From Caulobacter soli (lineage in GTDB: Bacteria > Pseudomonadota > Alphaproteobacteria > Caulobacterales > Caulobacteraceae), in the NCBI RefSeq assembly GCF_011045195.1, contig NZ_CP049199.1, positions 4,571,501-4,635,500 of the forward strand: 64,000 nt of DNA, given 5' to 3'. Position 1 is the stretch's first letter. The number at the start of each line of letters is the position of its first letter. A program made the position numbers and the translations under genes. Below the pieces are notes generated by a model. It was given only the letters and a program-made list of their open reading frames with translations. It searched no databases and was not told where the DNA came from. This document shows, piece after piece, positions 25,259-33,979 of this stretch.

Positions 25259-25279
25259 CCGCCCTGGACGTCGTCCGCC

Positions 25280-26425
25280 CTAGCGGCCCCGAGCCAGCAG
25301 CTTGCCGGCCAGCCAGCGTCGCGCGGGCTCGTCGTACAGCTTCAGGCAGGCATAGGCGATCGCGACGGCGGCCACCAGCACCCCCGCCCCGACCAGCGCG
25401 CCCTGGGCCGGGCCGACCTTCTGGTCCACGACCCAGCAGGTGTAGATGTAGATCAGCGGATAGTGGGTGATGTAGAGCGGGTACGACAGGTCGCCGAAGA
25501 ACCGGGCGGTCCGTACCGCCACGCCGTCCACGCTCTTTTCGCCCGCGCCGATGGCGACGATCAGCGGGAACAGCAGGAGCACGCAGGCGGCCTCGTAGAG
25601 ACCGTTGATCCACAGCGCCGGGCCGCCGAACCGAGGCAGGGCCAGGGCCGCGATCAGCAGCAGGCTGCAGACGGCGAAGGCGTTCTTGACCCGGATCCGC
25701 TGGCCCAGCCGCATCAGCAGCACGCCGGCGAAGAACGGGAACATCACGCGCGTCAGGCCGATCCGAACGCCGTTGGCGTCCAGCGCCCAGCCGCCGATCA
25801 GGTCACCCCGCGCCCCGAACACCAGCAGGTGGACCATCGCCAGCCCCGCCAGCGCGACCAGCACGCCCAAGGCGCGGTTCGACAGCTTCCGCAGGCCCAC
25901 GGCGTAGAGAATGTTGGCGATATACTCATAGAACAGCGACCAGGCCGGCCCGTTGAGCGGATAGATCTCGCCCCAGCCACGGATCTCCAGCGACGGCGGC
26001 AGCGGGATCATCACGAAGCCCAGCAGCATCACCGCCAGGATCTGCCAGACCGGAACCGTCGCCAGCTTGGGGAAGATCGAGAAGTGCTGGAAGCCGATCA
26101 GCGCCGCGCCGATCAGCCCGCCCATGATGATCATCGGCTGCAGCCGCACCAGCCGCCGCTTGTAGAAGTCCCACTGGCTCATGCCCGCCCAGCGCTCGTC
26201 ATAGGCGTAGGCGATCACGAAACCCGACAGCAGGAAGAAGAAGTCCACCGCCATGTAGCCGTGGTTGATGATCTGCTTCTGCGGATCACCCCCGGCATGG
26301 GCCTCAAACAGGTGGAAGACCACCACCATCAGGGAAGCGACGCCGCGCAGCCCGTCCAGGATGACGTAATGGTTCTTGGCGGGGGCGGTCGCGTCGGTCG
26401 AGGTCGCTGCGGCGGGCGAGGTCAT
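25280..26425 (-). CDS. Acyltransferase family 3 membrane protein (second copy)
   Basis: A 381-residue multi-spanning membrane protein with the acyltransferase-3 opening ILDGLRGVASLMVVVFHLFE (conserved His) and DFFFLLSGFVIAYAYDER, followed by RRLVRLQP. It is a separate gene from the acyltransferase at 12454 and only distantly similar. The likely job is O-acylation of a surface or secreted glycan. It is divergent from a LacI-type regulator across a 120-base gap holding a LacI-type palindrome, so its expression is probably sugar-controlled. Confidence 0.88.
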   Translation of the reverse strand: MTSPAAATSTDATAPAKNHYVILDGLRGVASLMVVVFHLFEAHAGGDPQKQIINHGYMAVDFFFLLSGFVIAYAYDERWAGMSQWDFYKRRLVRLQPMIIMGGLIGAALIGFQHFSIFPKLATVPVWQILAVMLLGFVMIPLPPSLEIRGWGEIYPLNGPAWSLFYEYIANILYAVGLRKLSNRALGVLVALAGLAMVHLLVFGARGDLIGGWALDANGVRIGLTRVMFPFFAGVLLMRLGQRIRVKNAFAVCSLLLIAALALPRFGGPALWINGLYEAACVLLLFPLIVAIGAGEKSVDGVAVRTARFFGDLSYPLYITHYPLIYIYTCWVVDQKVGPAQGALVGAGVLVAAVAIAYACLKLYDEPARRWLAGKLLARGR

Positions 26426-26484
26426 GCGCTGTCTGGGCCAATCTGCTGACGCGACAGGAGAAGAGTCGCGCCGAAGCGTTGCTG

Positions 26485-26500
26485 GGTTTATCGTTAAACC
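26485..26500 (+). promoter_or_regulatory. LacI-type operator
   Basis: GGTTTATCGTTAAACC is a 16-bp palindrome with one mismatched pair and a central CG, the hallmark of LacI-family sites. It lies 46 bp before the LacI-type gene and 60 bp before the acyltransferase, so one site could control both. Confidence 0.75.
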
Positions 26501-26545
26501 ACAAGGTCGTTTTCAGACGCCGTTCCGACCGGAGACTTCAAGACG

Positions 26546-27574
26546 ATGCAGCGCCCCGGCCGGTCCCGCGACGGCGCCAAGGTCACGATCAAGGCGGTGG
26601 CCGCCCGGGCCGGCGTCTCGGCCATGACGGTGTCGAACGTCTTCAACAACACCGGCAAGTTCAGCCGTGACACCCGCGAGCGCGTGCTGGCCGCCATCGA
26701 GGCGCTAGGCTACGTGCCCAATTCCGCCGCGCGCCGGCTGGTCGGCGCGACCCCGGCCCGCATCGGCCTGCTCTACGCCGGCGTCGACAGCCTGTTCATC
26801 GACACCACCCTGGCGGCGGCCGCCGTGGCCAGCGCCGAACGCGGCCTGCAGCTGATCGCCCGCAAGGCCGCCTCGCCCGAGGACGCGCTGGAGGTCGCCC
26901 GCGCGCTGCAGCGGTCCGGGGCCGACGCCTTGCTGCTGCTGCCGCCGTTCGACCTGGTCCTGAGCGGCTCGCCCGCGTTCCAGGCCCTGGGCCTGGCGAC
27001 CGCCGCCGTCGCCACGGCCGCGCCCCTGCCCGACATGTTCACCGTGCGCATCGACAACCGCGCCGCCTCGCGGGCGGTGACCGAGCTGCTGATCGCCAAG
27101 GGGCGTCGACGCATCGCGGTGATCGCCGGCCCCCAGGACCATTCGGACGGCGTGGAGCGCCTGCTGGGATGCCGCGACGCGCTGGCGGCGCACGGCCTGG
27201 CCCTGACCGACGACCTGGTCATCGAGGGCCGCTTCACCTTCGAGTCGGGCCTGGAGGCCGCCGAACGGCTGCTGAGCCTGCCCGTCCCGCCCGACGCGAT
27301 CGTCGCGGCCAATGACGACATGGCCGCCGCGGCGCTGTGGACCGCGCACCGGCGCGGCCTGACCCTGCCGCGCGATCTGGCCGTGACCGGGTTCGACGAC
27401 ACCCTGCTGGCCACCCGCGTCTGGCCGCCCCTGACCACCGTGCGCCAGCCGATCGACCGGATGACCGCGCGGGCGCTGGACCTGCTGCTCGACGCTGTAC
27501 GCCGAGGTCCCGGACCCGTCGCGCCCACCGACATCCTCGAAGCCTACGCCCTGGTGGAGCGCGCCTCGGCCTAG
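26546..27574 (+). CDS. LacI-family transcriptional regulator
   Basis: A 342-residue regulator. The LacI DNA-binding head is at about 13-60 (TIKAVAARAGVSAMTVSNVF, then GYVPNSAARRL with the hinge). The rest is a periplasmic-binding-protein-like effector domain (ARIGLLYAG onwards; PDAIVAANDDMAAAAL; LAVTGFDDT; TTVRQPI). Such regulators respond to sugars or nucleosides. A matching palindrome lies directly upstream, which indicates autoregulation and control of the divergent acyltransferase gene. Confidence 0.93.
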   Translation: MQRPGRSRDGAKVTIKAVAARAGVSAMTVSNVFNNTGKFSRDTRERVLAAIEALGYVPNSAARRLVGATPARIGLLYAGVDSLFIDTTLAAAAVASAERGLQLIARKAASPEDALEVARALQRSGADALLLLPPFDLVLSGSPAFQALGLATAAVATAAPLPDMFTVRIDNRAASRAVTELLIAKGRRRIAVIAGPQDHSDGVERLLGCRDALAAHGLALTDDLVIEGRFTFESGLEAAERLLSLPVPPDAIVAANDDMAAAALWTAHRRGLTLPRDLAVTGFDDTLLATRVWPPLTTVRQPIDRMTARALDLLLDAVRRGPGPVAPTDILEAYALVERASA

Positions 27575-27581
27575 AAGGCTT

Positions 27582-28013
27582 TTACCGATCGAACTTGGTC
27601 GACAGGATGATCGAAGACGTCGTGCGCTCCACGCCAGCCACGTGGCCGATGCGATCGAGCACCTCGTCCATCTGCGCGACGGTGGCCGTGGCGGCGATGG
27701 CGATCATGTCGTAGTCGCCGCTGACCGAGTGCAGCAGCCGCACCTGGGGGATGGCGCGCAGGGCGGCCTCGACGGCGCGGGCCTCCTTGGGGCCGATCTT
27801 GATCATCACGTGCACCCGCACCGCCCCGTGCTCGAGGTCGGGCGCCACGCGCGCGCCATAGCCCAGGATCACGCCGTCACGCTCCAGGCGCTCGATCCGG
27901 CTCTGCACGGTGGTGCGCGAGCGGCCCACCCGCCGGGCCAGGTCGGCGGTCGAGGCCCGGCCGTTGTCCTTCAGGGCGGCGATCAGCTTCTCGTCGATGG
28001 GGTCTATCGTCAT
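27582..28013 (-). CDS. Lrp/AsnC-family transcriptional regulator
   Basis: A 143-residue regulator with an N-terminal helix-turn-helix (DEKLIAALKDNGRASTADLA, then RVGRSRTTVQSRIERLERDG) and a C-terminal RAM/AsnC ligand domain (about 65-143; GDYDMIAIAATATVAQMDEV). Lrp-type proteins form octamers and respond to amino acids. It is divergent from a three-gene module for 2-aminoadipate/lysine breakdown, so lysine or an adipate intermediate is a reasonable effector (inference). Confidence 0.92.
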   Translation of the reverse strand: MTIDPIDEKLIAALKDNGRASTADLARRVGRSRTTVQSRIERLERDGVILGYGARVAPDLEHGAVRVHVMIKIGPKEARAVEAALRAIPQVRLLHSVSGDYDMIAIAATATVAQMDEVLDRIGHVAGVERTTSSIILSTKFDR

Positions 28014-28096
28014 TATGATGGTCTAAACCTGCGTTTCGCCGAAACCTTGGCGTCAAACCGACGATCCCGCCACTAGGATTCGAGGGAACGGCGGGG

Positions 28097-29545
28097 ATGA
28101 TGTCCGCCCCTGGAGTTGCGCGCCCCGTGCTGAGCCAAGATCACCAAGACGCCCTGGCCGCCATCGTCGGCCCCGCCGGCCTGATCGTCGACGCCGCCGA
28201 CCGCGCCGCCTACGAGACCCCGGCCCGCTACGCCGGCGGCGTGGCCGCGGCGGTCGTGCGGCCCCGGACGACGGCGGAGGTCTCGGCCGTGGTCGGCTAC
28301 TGCGTGCGCCACGGCCTGGCCTTCACGCCCCAGGGCGCCAACACGGGCCTGGCCGAGGGCTCGACGCCGGACGGCAGCGGGACGCATCTGGTGCTGTCGC
28401 TGGACCGCCTGACCGCGCCGCTGGAGATCGACGTCGCCGACCGCACGGCCACCGTGGGCGCGGGCGTGCGGCTGTCGACCCTCAACGCGGCGCTGGAGCC
28501 GCACGGCCTGTTCCTGCCCATCGACCTGGGCGCCGACCCGACGCTGGGCGGCATGGCGGCCACCAACACCGGCGGGGCGCGGTTCCTGCGCTATGGCGAC
28601 ATGCGCCGCCACGTGCTGGGCCTGGAAGTGGTGCTGGCCGACGCGGCGGGCACGGTGCTGCAGCTGTCCCACGGCCTGCGCAAGGACAACGCGGCGCTCG
28701 CCCTGCGCCAGCTTTTCGTCGGCGGCTGCGGCAGCCTGGGGATCATCACGGCGGTGACCGTCGAGGTTCACCACCGCCCGCGCCAGAGCGCCGCCGCCTT
28801 GCTGGTCCCGCGCGACGCCGAGGCGGTGCTCGCGCTGCTGCAGGCCTTCGAGGCCGAAGCGGGGGCGAGCCTGACCGCCTTCGAGGGCATGTCGCGCGCG
28901 GCCATGGAGCGGGCGATCGCCCACGTGCCGTCGCTCAGCAATCCGTTCGCGGGCGGCGTTCCCGACTACGCCGTGCTGGTCGAGCTGACCCGCAGCTGGA
29001 CCCCGCGCGAGGGCGAGGCGTCGCTGGACGAGGTGCTGCAACAGATCGCCGGCGACCTGCTGGAACGCGACGACAGCCCCCTGGTCGACGCCCTGTTCGG
29101 ACCGGCCGAAAAGATGTGGGCCCTGCGCCACGGCCTGTCGGAAGGCCTGCGGGCCAGCGGGCCGGTGGTGGGCTTCGACCTGTCGTTCCGCCGCCGGGAC
29201 CTGGCCCGTTTCCGCCGCGACGCGACGCTGATGTTGGAGGCCGACTTCCCCGACTTCGCCCTGTGCGACTTCGGCCACGTGGCCGACGGCGGGGTGCACT
29301 TCAACCTGGTGCGCACGGGACCGGCCGATCCGGCCCGCTATCACGCCCTGCGCGAGGCGGTGCTGACCCTGGCCGTCGACGGCTTTTCCGCCAGCTTCAG
29401 CGGCGAGCACGGCCTGGGCCGGGCGTTCCAGGACGCCTATGACCGCTTCACGCCCCGGCTGGTGCAGGACTACAGCGCGGCGGTGGCGGCGGTGTTCGGG
29501 ACGGGGTCGGCCAGCGTGAGGCTGGGGCCGGCTTTGAAATCATGA
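28097..29545 (+). CDS. FAD-linked D-2-hydroxyglutarate dehydrogenase-like oxidoreductase
   Basis: A 482-residue VAO/GlcD-family flavoprotein. The FAD_binding_4 domain covers about 40-220 (PQGANTGLAEGSTPDGSGT, then TNTGGARFLRYGDMRRHVLG), and the FAD-oxidase C-terminal domain follows (DFGHVADGGVHFNLV, then SFSGEHGLGR). Members oxidise D-2-hydroxyacids such as D-2-hydroxyglutarate or D-lactate. Here the choice of D-2-hydroxyglutarate rests on the HglS-type gene at 31408, whose product would be exactly that acid. ATG 28097 and ATG 28100 are both possible starts. Confidence 0.85.
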   Translation: MMSAPGVARPVLSQDHQDALAAIVGPAGLIVDAADRAAYETPARYAGGVAAAVVRPRTTAEVSAVVGYCVRHGLAFTPQGANTGLAEGSTPDGSGTHLVLSLDRLTAPLEIDVADRTATVGAGVRLSTLNAALEPHGLFLPIDLGADPTLGGMAATNTGGARFLRYGDMRRHVLGLEVVLADAAGTVLQLSHGLRKDNAALALRQLFVGGCGSLGIITAVTVEVHHRPRQSAAALLVPRDAEAVLALLQAFEAEAGASLTAFEGMSRAAMERAIAHVPSLSNPFAGGVPDYAVLVELTRSWTPREGEASLDEVLQQIAGDLLERDDSPLVDALFGPAEKMWALRHGLSEGLRASGPVVGFDLSFRRRDLARFRRDATLMLEADFPDFALCDFGHVADGGVHFNLVRTGPADPARYHALREAVLTLAVDGFSASFSGEHGLGRAFQDAYDRFTPRLVQDYSAAVAAVFGTGSASVRLGPALKS

Positions 29546-29560
29546 GCTTTCCCCTTACCA

Positions 29561-29687
29561 CCGCTCATCCCGGCGAATGCCGGGACCCAGATGGAATGGC
29601 TTTGAGGCGGCTTCCTCGAACTCAGAGCGGATCCAGCCCGCCACACCGCCATGGGATCTGGGTCCCGGCATTCGCCGGGATGAGCGG
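29561..29687. repeat. 127-bp inverted-repeat element, copy B
   Basis: Perfect 32-bp terminal inverted repeats: the left begins CCGCTCATCCCGGCGAATGC, and the right is its exact inverse ending GGGATGAGCGG. Each end is itself a CCCGGC/GCCGGG hairpin. The core is nearly identical to copy C. It lies between the hydroxyglutarate dehydrogenase and ALDH7 genes. Confidence 0.92.
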
Positions 29688-29717
29688 ATCAAGATTTCAA
29701 GCTTCCAGGACTATCCG

Positions 29718-31238
29718 ATGACCACCCTGCCCTCCGCCGTCGCCGAAGCCCGCGCCATCCTCGGCCGCCTCGGCGTCACCGCGCCCCTCGACGGCGGAAC
29801 CCTGGCCGCGCGGTCGCCGGTCACCGGCGAGGTCCTGGCCCAGTTGCCCGAGCACACCCCCGCCCAGGCGACGGCCGCCATCGACGCCGCCCACGACGCC
29901 TATCTCGCCTGGCGCAAGGTTCCCGCTCCGCGTCGCGGCGAGTTGGTGCGACTGCTGGGCGAGGAGCTGCGCGCCGCCAAGGCCGACCTGGCCGCCCTGG
30001 TCACCCTGGAGGCCGGCAAGGTGGTCTCCGAGGGCCTGGGCGAGGTGCAGGAGATGATCGACATCTGCGACTACGCCGTGGGCCTGTCGCGCCAGCTGTT
30101 CGGCCTGACCATCGCCACCGAGCGTCCGGCCCACCGGATGATGGAGACTTGGCATCCGCTGGGCGTGGTGGGGGTGATCAGCGCCTTCAACTTCCCCGTC
30201 GCCGTCTGGTCGTGGAACGCGGCCCTGGCCTTGGTCTGCGGCGACGCCGTGGTCTGGAAGCCGTCGGAGAAGACCCCGCTGGTGGCCCTGGCGACCCAGG
30301 CGTTGTTCGAGCGCGCCGCCGCCCGGTTCGGTTCGGACGCGCCGGCCGGCCTGTCGACCCTGCTGATGGGCGGCCGCGAGGTCGGCGAGGCCCTGGTCGA
30401 CCATCCGAAGGTCCCGCTGGTCTCGGCCACCGGCTCGACGGCCATGGGCCGCACGGTGGGCCCCAAGCTGGCCGCCCGCTTCGCCCGCGCCCTGCTGGAG
30501 CTGGGCGGCAACAACGCCGCCATCGTCGCCCCTTCGGCCGATCTCGACCTGACCCTGCGCGGCGTCGCCTTCGCGGCCATGGGCACGGCGGGCCAGCGCT
30601 GCACCACCCTGCGCCGGCTGTTCGTGCACGACAGCGTCTATGACGCCTTCGTCGGTCGCCTGAAGAGCGCCTATCCGTCGGTGCCGGTCGGCGACCCGCG
30701 CCAGGCCGGCGTGCTGGTCGGCCCGCTGATCGACAAGGCCGCCTTCGACGCCATGCAGTCGGCGCTGGACCAGGCTCGCGCGGCCGGCGGCCGGGTGGTC
30801 GGCGGCGACCGCGTCGAGGTCGCGGGCGCTGACGCCTTCTACGTGTCGCCCGCCCTGGTCGAGATCGACGAGCAGGTCGGCATCGTCAGGCGCGAGACCT
30901 TCGCGCCCATCCTCTACGTGATGCGCTACACCGAGCTGGCCGACGCCATCGCCGCCCAGAACGACGTGGCCCAGGGGCTGTCGTCGTCGATCTTCACGCT
31001 CAATGTCCGCGAGGCCGAGCTGTTCGTGTCGGGCGAGGGCAGCGACTGCGGCATCGCCAACGTCAATATCGGCCCCTCGGGCGCCGAGATCGGCGGGGCG
31101 TTTGGCGGCGAGAAGGAGACCGGCGGCGGCCGCGAGGCCGGCTCCGACAGCTGGAAGGCCTATATGCGTCGCGCCACCAACACCGTGAACTACGGAACCA
31201 CCCTGCCGCTGGCGCAGGGGGTCACGTTCGACGTTTGA
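29718..31238 (+). CDS. ALDH7-type 2-aminoadipate 6-semialdehyde dehydrogenase
   Basis: A 506-residue NAD-dependent aldehyde dehydrogenase. Catalytic residues are Glu261 (ELGGNN) and Cys295 (GQRCTT). The ending FGGEKETGGGREAGSDSWK and MRRATNTVNYG is characteristic of the antiquitin/AmaB (ALDH7) branch, which oxidises 2-aminoadipate 6-semialdehyde (piperideine-6-carboxylate) to 2-aminoadipate in lysine breakdown. ATG 29718 with AGGA upstream excludes 47 codons that would read through repeat B. The gene is bracketed by two nearly identical repeat elements in direct orientation. Its neighbours fit the downstream steps of the same pathway. Confidence 0.9.
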   Translation: MTTLPSAVAEARAILGRLGVTAPLDGGTLAARSPVTGEVLAQLPEHTPAQATAAIDAAHDAYLAWRKVPAPRRGELVRLLGEELRAAKADLAALVTLEAGKVVSEGLGEVQEMIDICDYAVGLSRQLFGLTIATERPAHRMMETWHPLGVVGVISAFNFPVAVWSWNAALALVCGDAVVWKPSEKTPLVALATQALFERAAARFGSDAPAGLSTLLMGGREVGEALVDHPKVPLVSATGSTAMGRTVGPKLAARFARALLELGGNNAAIVAPSADLDLTLRGVAFAAMGTAGQRCTTLRRLFVHDSVYDAFVGRLKSAYPSVPVGDPRQAGVLVGPLIDKAAFDAMQSALDQARAAGGRVVGGDRVEVAGADAFYVSPALVEIDEQVGIVRRETFAPILYVMRYTELADAIAAQNDVAQGLSSSIFTLNVREAELFVSGEGSDCGIANVNIGPSGAEIGGAFGGEKETGGGREAGSDSWKAYMRRATNTVNYGTTLPLAQGVTFDV

Positions 31239-31250
31239 TATTTTCATAGA

Positions 31251-31377
31251 CCGCTCATCCCGGCGAACGCCGGGACTCAGATGGAATGGCTTTGAGGCGG
31301 GTTCCTCGAACTCAGAGCTGATCCAGCCCGACACACCGCCATGGGATCTGGGTCCCGGCATTCGCCGGGATGAGCGG
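31251..31377. repeat. 127-bp inverted-repeat element, copy C
   Basis: Same orientation and length as copy B; I count five base differences out of 127 (two in the left arm, three in the core). It begins 12 bases after the ALDH7 stop and ends 30 bases before the HglS-type start. One difference creates GACTC, a potential CcrM site. Confidence 0.92.
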
Positions 31378-31407
31378 AATTTAAAACTCTAACTCCCGGA
31401 CCGCCCC

Positions 31408-32427
31408 ATGAGCCACCTCTCCACCCTCGTCGCCTCGGCCGTCGGCCAGAAGGCCGCCGCCACGATCCTGGACGTGCTGGACATCGACCCGGCCCTGACG
31501 GCCCAGGCCGAGGGGCCCGTCTCGCGCGCGGTGTTCGCCATGGCCCTGAACGCGGTGCTGTTCCACGACATCATGGGCCGGGTGCCCCTGGGCGCGGCCT
31601 ACACCACCGAGCGCCGGGCGGCGGGTCACCGGATCCTATTCGACCACGGCGCCCTGCGGACCATCGATTTCGGCGACGGCGCTCCCACCGGCGCCCTGCC
31701 GGCCGGCCACCTGGCCTTCGCGCGGATCCTGGAGCCCTTGGGCTATCACGTCGCCGACCTCTATCCGCTGGACCGCTTGAAGATGACCGGCCGGGCCTTC
31801 GCCCACCGCGACTTCCCCGAGGCCATCCCGCAGTTCTTCGTCAGCGAGCTGCACGTGACCCGCTTCTCGGGCGCCTTCCAGGTGATCGCTCACGCCGTGT
31901 TCGACACCACCGCAGACGCCTTGCAGGAAGAGGCCCGCCGCGCCCTGGCCGCCTTCGCCGCCGAGGGCGCCTGCGACCTGGACGCGGCCCGCGCCGCCCT
32001 GCCCCAGGTGGTCGCCGCCTTCGAGCGCACCCACGCCACGCCGCGGCTGGAGCACTACAAGGCCCTGCTGGCCGAGTCGGCCGAGGCCGCCTGGATCGCC
32101 ACCGAGGGCCAGGCCTTCAACCACGCCACCGACCGCGTGCCCGACGTCGAGGCCGTGGCCGACGTCCAGAAGGCCCTGGGCCGCCCCGTGAAGGACACCG
32201 TCGAGGTCTCCGGCTCGGGCCGCGTGCGCCAGACCGCCTTCAAGGCCCAGCCGGTGGAGCGCGTGTTCGTCACCGATGAGGGCGAGGTCACGCTGACCGT
32301 GCCGGGCTCGTTCCACGAGTTCATCAGCCGCGACCGCCACGTCGACGAGGCGGGCGTCGAGCGACTGGACCTGCGGTTCGACAGTTCCAACGCCCAAGGC
32401 ATCTTCAAGATGACCGGCACGGGCTGA
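31408..32427 (+). CDS. 2-oxoadipate dioxygenase/decarboxylase, HglS-like (DUF1338)
   Basis: A 339-residue DUF1338 protein. In Pseudomonas putida the family member HglS converts 2-oxoadipate and O2 to D-2-hydroxyglutarate and CO2 with a non-haem metal. Its known ligands, two His and one Glu, have plausible counterparts here: His80 in HGALR (with Arg84 in the substrate position), His239 in FNHATDRV, and Glu304 in GSFHEFISRD. It is shorter than the Pseudomonas protein, as are many DUF1338 members. Together with the ALDH7 and 2-hydroxyglutarate dehydrogenase genes it completes 2-aminoadipate to 2-oxoglutarate, apart from the transaminase. Confidence 0.85.
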   Translation: MSHLSTLVASAVGQKAAATILDVLDIDPALTAQAEGPVSRAVFAMALNAVLFHDIMGRVPLGAAYTTERRAAGHRILFDHGALRTIDFGDGAPTGALPAGHLAFARILEPLGYHVADLYPLDRLKMTGRAFAHRDFPEAIPQFFVSELHVTRFSGAFQVIAHAVFDTTADALQEEARRALAAFAAEGACDLDAARAALPQVVAAFERTHATPRLEHYKALLAESAEAAWIATEGQAFNHATDRVPDVEAVADVQKALGRPVKDTVEVSGSGRVRQTAFKAQPVERVFVTDEGEVTLTVPGSFHEFISRDRHVDEAGVERLDLRFDSSNAQGIFKMTGTG

Positions 32428-32441
32428 GCCCCAAAGCACAA

Positions 32442-32465
32442 CAGGCGCGGCCGAAGCCGCGCCTG
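32442..32465. terminator. Hairpin between convergent genes
   Basis: Perfect 10-bp stem CAGGCGCGGC / GCCGCGCCTG with a CGAA tetraloop, placed between the HglS-type stop (32427) and the convergent orphan gene stop (32491). No long T-run follows, so termination strength is uncertain; it could serve both directions. Confidence 0.6.
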
Positions 32466-32490
32466 CCAGGCTTATCGCCTTCGTTCGGGC

Positions 32491-33741
32491 CTAGGCTTCG
32501 GGACCGACGAAGGTGTAGTCGCCCATCGGCACCCGGACCTCGCGGCCCGAGACGACGGCGTCGAAGTCACCCATCAGCTCGGCGGCCTGATGGTGGCGGG
32601 GGTGGCCCGCCGGCACGATCCAGTACTTGTAGAAGGTCACGGCCGAGCCGGGCGCCAGCTTGCCGAACTGCACGGCCAGTTCGCCGGCGTGGCGCGGCGG
32701 GGCCTCGATCGCGGCGCTGACCACCTGGTAGTCGTTGGCGATCGCCGTCGCGGTCGCCTTCAGCAGGCCGGCCACCGACAGCGACACCCTGGCCCCCTTC
32801 TCGACCCGATGGCAGTGGGCCTCGAAGACGAAGCGCTCGGCCGTGTCGTCCTGATTGTAGAACTTCAGGACCGCCTCGCCGGTCAGCGAGACGTCGACAT
32901 TGTGCCAGCCGGCCGCGCCGTTGCGTTGCAGCCAGGTCGAGGAGTTCCAGTTGCCGCCACCGCCGTCGGGCTTGTTGGCGAAGAACTCAGACCCCGCGGC
33001 CGTGATCATGCAGTAGTGGCCGGCGCCCGGGAAGTTGACGCCGAACGCCAGCTGGGTGGCCGACCGAGTGCCGGGCGGCAGGGTCAGCGCGCCGTTGATG
33101 TCGACCAGCGGCGAGGTTTCGAACTGGTCGTCATAGGTGAAGCACTGGATCCAGCTGCTGGGCGGCGGCAGGAACCCGGCGTCGGTATAGTACATCCGCA
33201 CGATCGGCTTGGTGATCGTCACGCCGATGTTCAGGCTCTGCGCGCGGCCGTAGGCGTAGTTCTTCAGGCCCGGCGCCGGGCCCCAGACGCTCTGGCTCCA
33301 GTTGGTGATCAGCAGCCGGGGCGAGGTGGGGGTGGAGCCGTTGACGATCACGTCGGGACTGGCCGTCAGCGTGCCCTGCTTGGGGATCTCGCCGGTGTTG
33401 GCGACATTGGCGCGCACGAACAGGCCGTACCAGCGCGAGAAGGCGAACTGGGCCGCCCGGATCGCGTCAGGCTGGTTGACCCCGATCGCCGCGCTCAGGT
33501 CGTTGGCCAGGGCGGTGACCGACATCTGCTGGCCGTCATTGGGCGTCGCCGCCCAATAGGTGTCGGCGTAGAGGGCGCCGACGATCGCGGCCAGCGCGCC
33601 CAGGTCGAACGGCGGACGCCAGTCCATATAGAGGTTTTGGATCGCCGTCGTCGCGGGATCGCCCGCGTTGAAATACTTCAGGCCCTTGTCCCAGTAGACC
33701 TGGGGAATGGCGGCCACGGCGGCTTCGGCATCATAAGCCAT
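32491..33741 (-). CDS. Orphan beta-rich protein of unknown function
   Basis: A 416-residue protein with no signal peptide and no membrane segment. The first ~115 residues look helical (YWDKGLKYFNAGDPATTAIQ). The middle has repeated Trp/Tyr/Pro-rich strands (SPDVIVNG, NWSQSVWGPAPG, WIQCFTYDDQF), suggesting an immunoglobulin-like or jelly-roll fold, and the last third is beta-like with FYNQDDTAERFVFEAHCHRV. GGGAGAG 8 bases before ATG 33741 supports the start; the 31-codon extension is rejected. The upstream region is AT-rich. I do not recognise the family, and the isolated gene could be a recent acquisition. Confidence 0.75.
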   Translation of the reverse strand: MAYDAEAAVAAIPQVYWDKGLKYFNAGDPATTAIQNLYMDWRPPFDLGALAAIVGALYADTYWAATPNDGQQMSVTALANDLSAAIGVNQPDAIRAAQFAFSRWYGLFVRANVANTGEIPKQGTLTASPDVIVNGSTPTSPRLLITNWSQSVWGPAPGLKNYAYGRAQSLNIGVTITKPIVRMYYTDAGFLPPPSSWIQCFTYDDQFETSPLVDINGALTLPPGTRSATQLAFGVNFPGAGHYCMITAAGSEFFANKPDGGGGNWNSSTWLQRNGAAGWHNVDVSLTGEAVLKFYNQDDTAERFVFEAHCHRVEKGARVSLSVAGLLKATATAIANDYQVVSAAIEAPPRHAGELAVQFGKLAPGSAVTFYKYWIVPAGHPRHHQAAELMGDFDAVVSGREVRVPMGDYTFVGPEA

Positions 33742-33979
33742 CACTGTCTCTCCCTTGATTGGGCTGGCGTCGGACGGGGAGCCGAAGCTCAGCCATGAGG
33801 TGTGGATGTTCAGATACGCCACTTGCGATTGCATATTATGCCGACACCCGGGAGACGGTGCAGAAATGCACTTTTTAGTATTTAATTCATAAAAAGATTT
33901 CCATAGGTTGTAGTGAAGCTTGTCGCATGCCGTGGCGCTGAGCTTTTTAGCCGACGAGGTTCAGAGCGATATCGCCAGC

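Noticed and set aside
29577..29717. 47-codon N-terminal extension of the ALDH7 protein
   Set aside because: It would translate repeat copy B; ATG 29718 has its own ribosome site and matches the family start.
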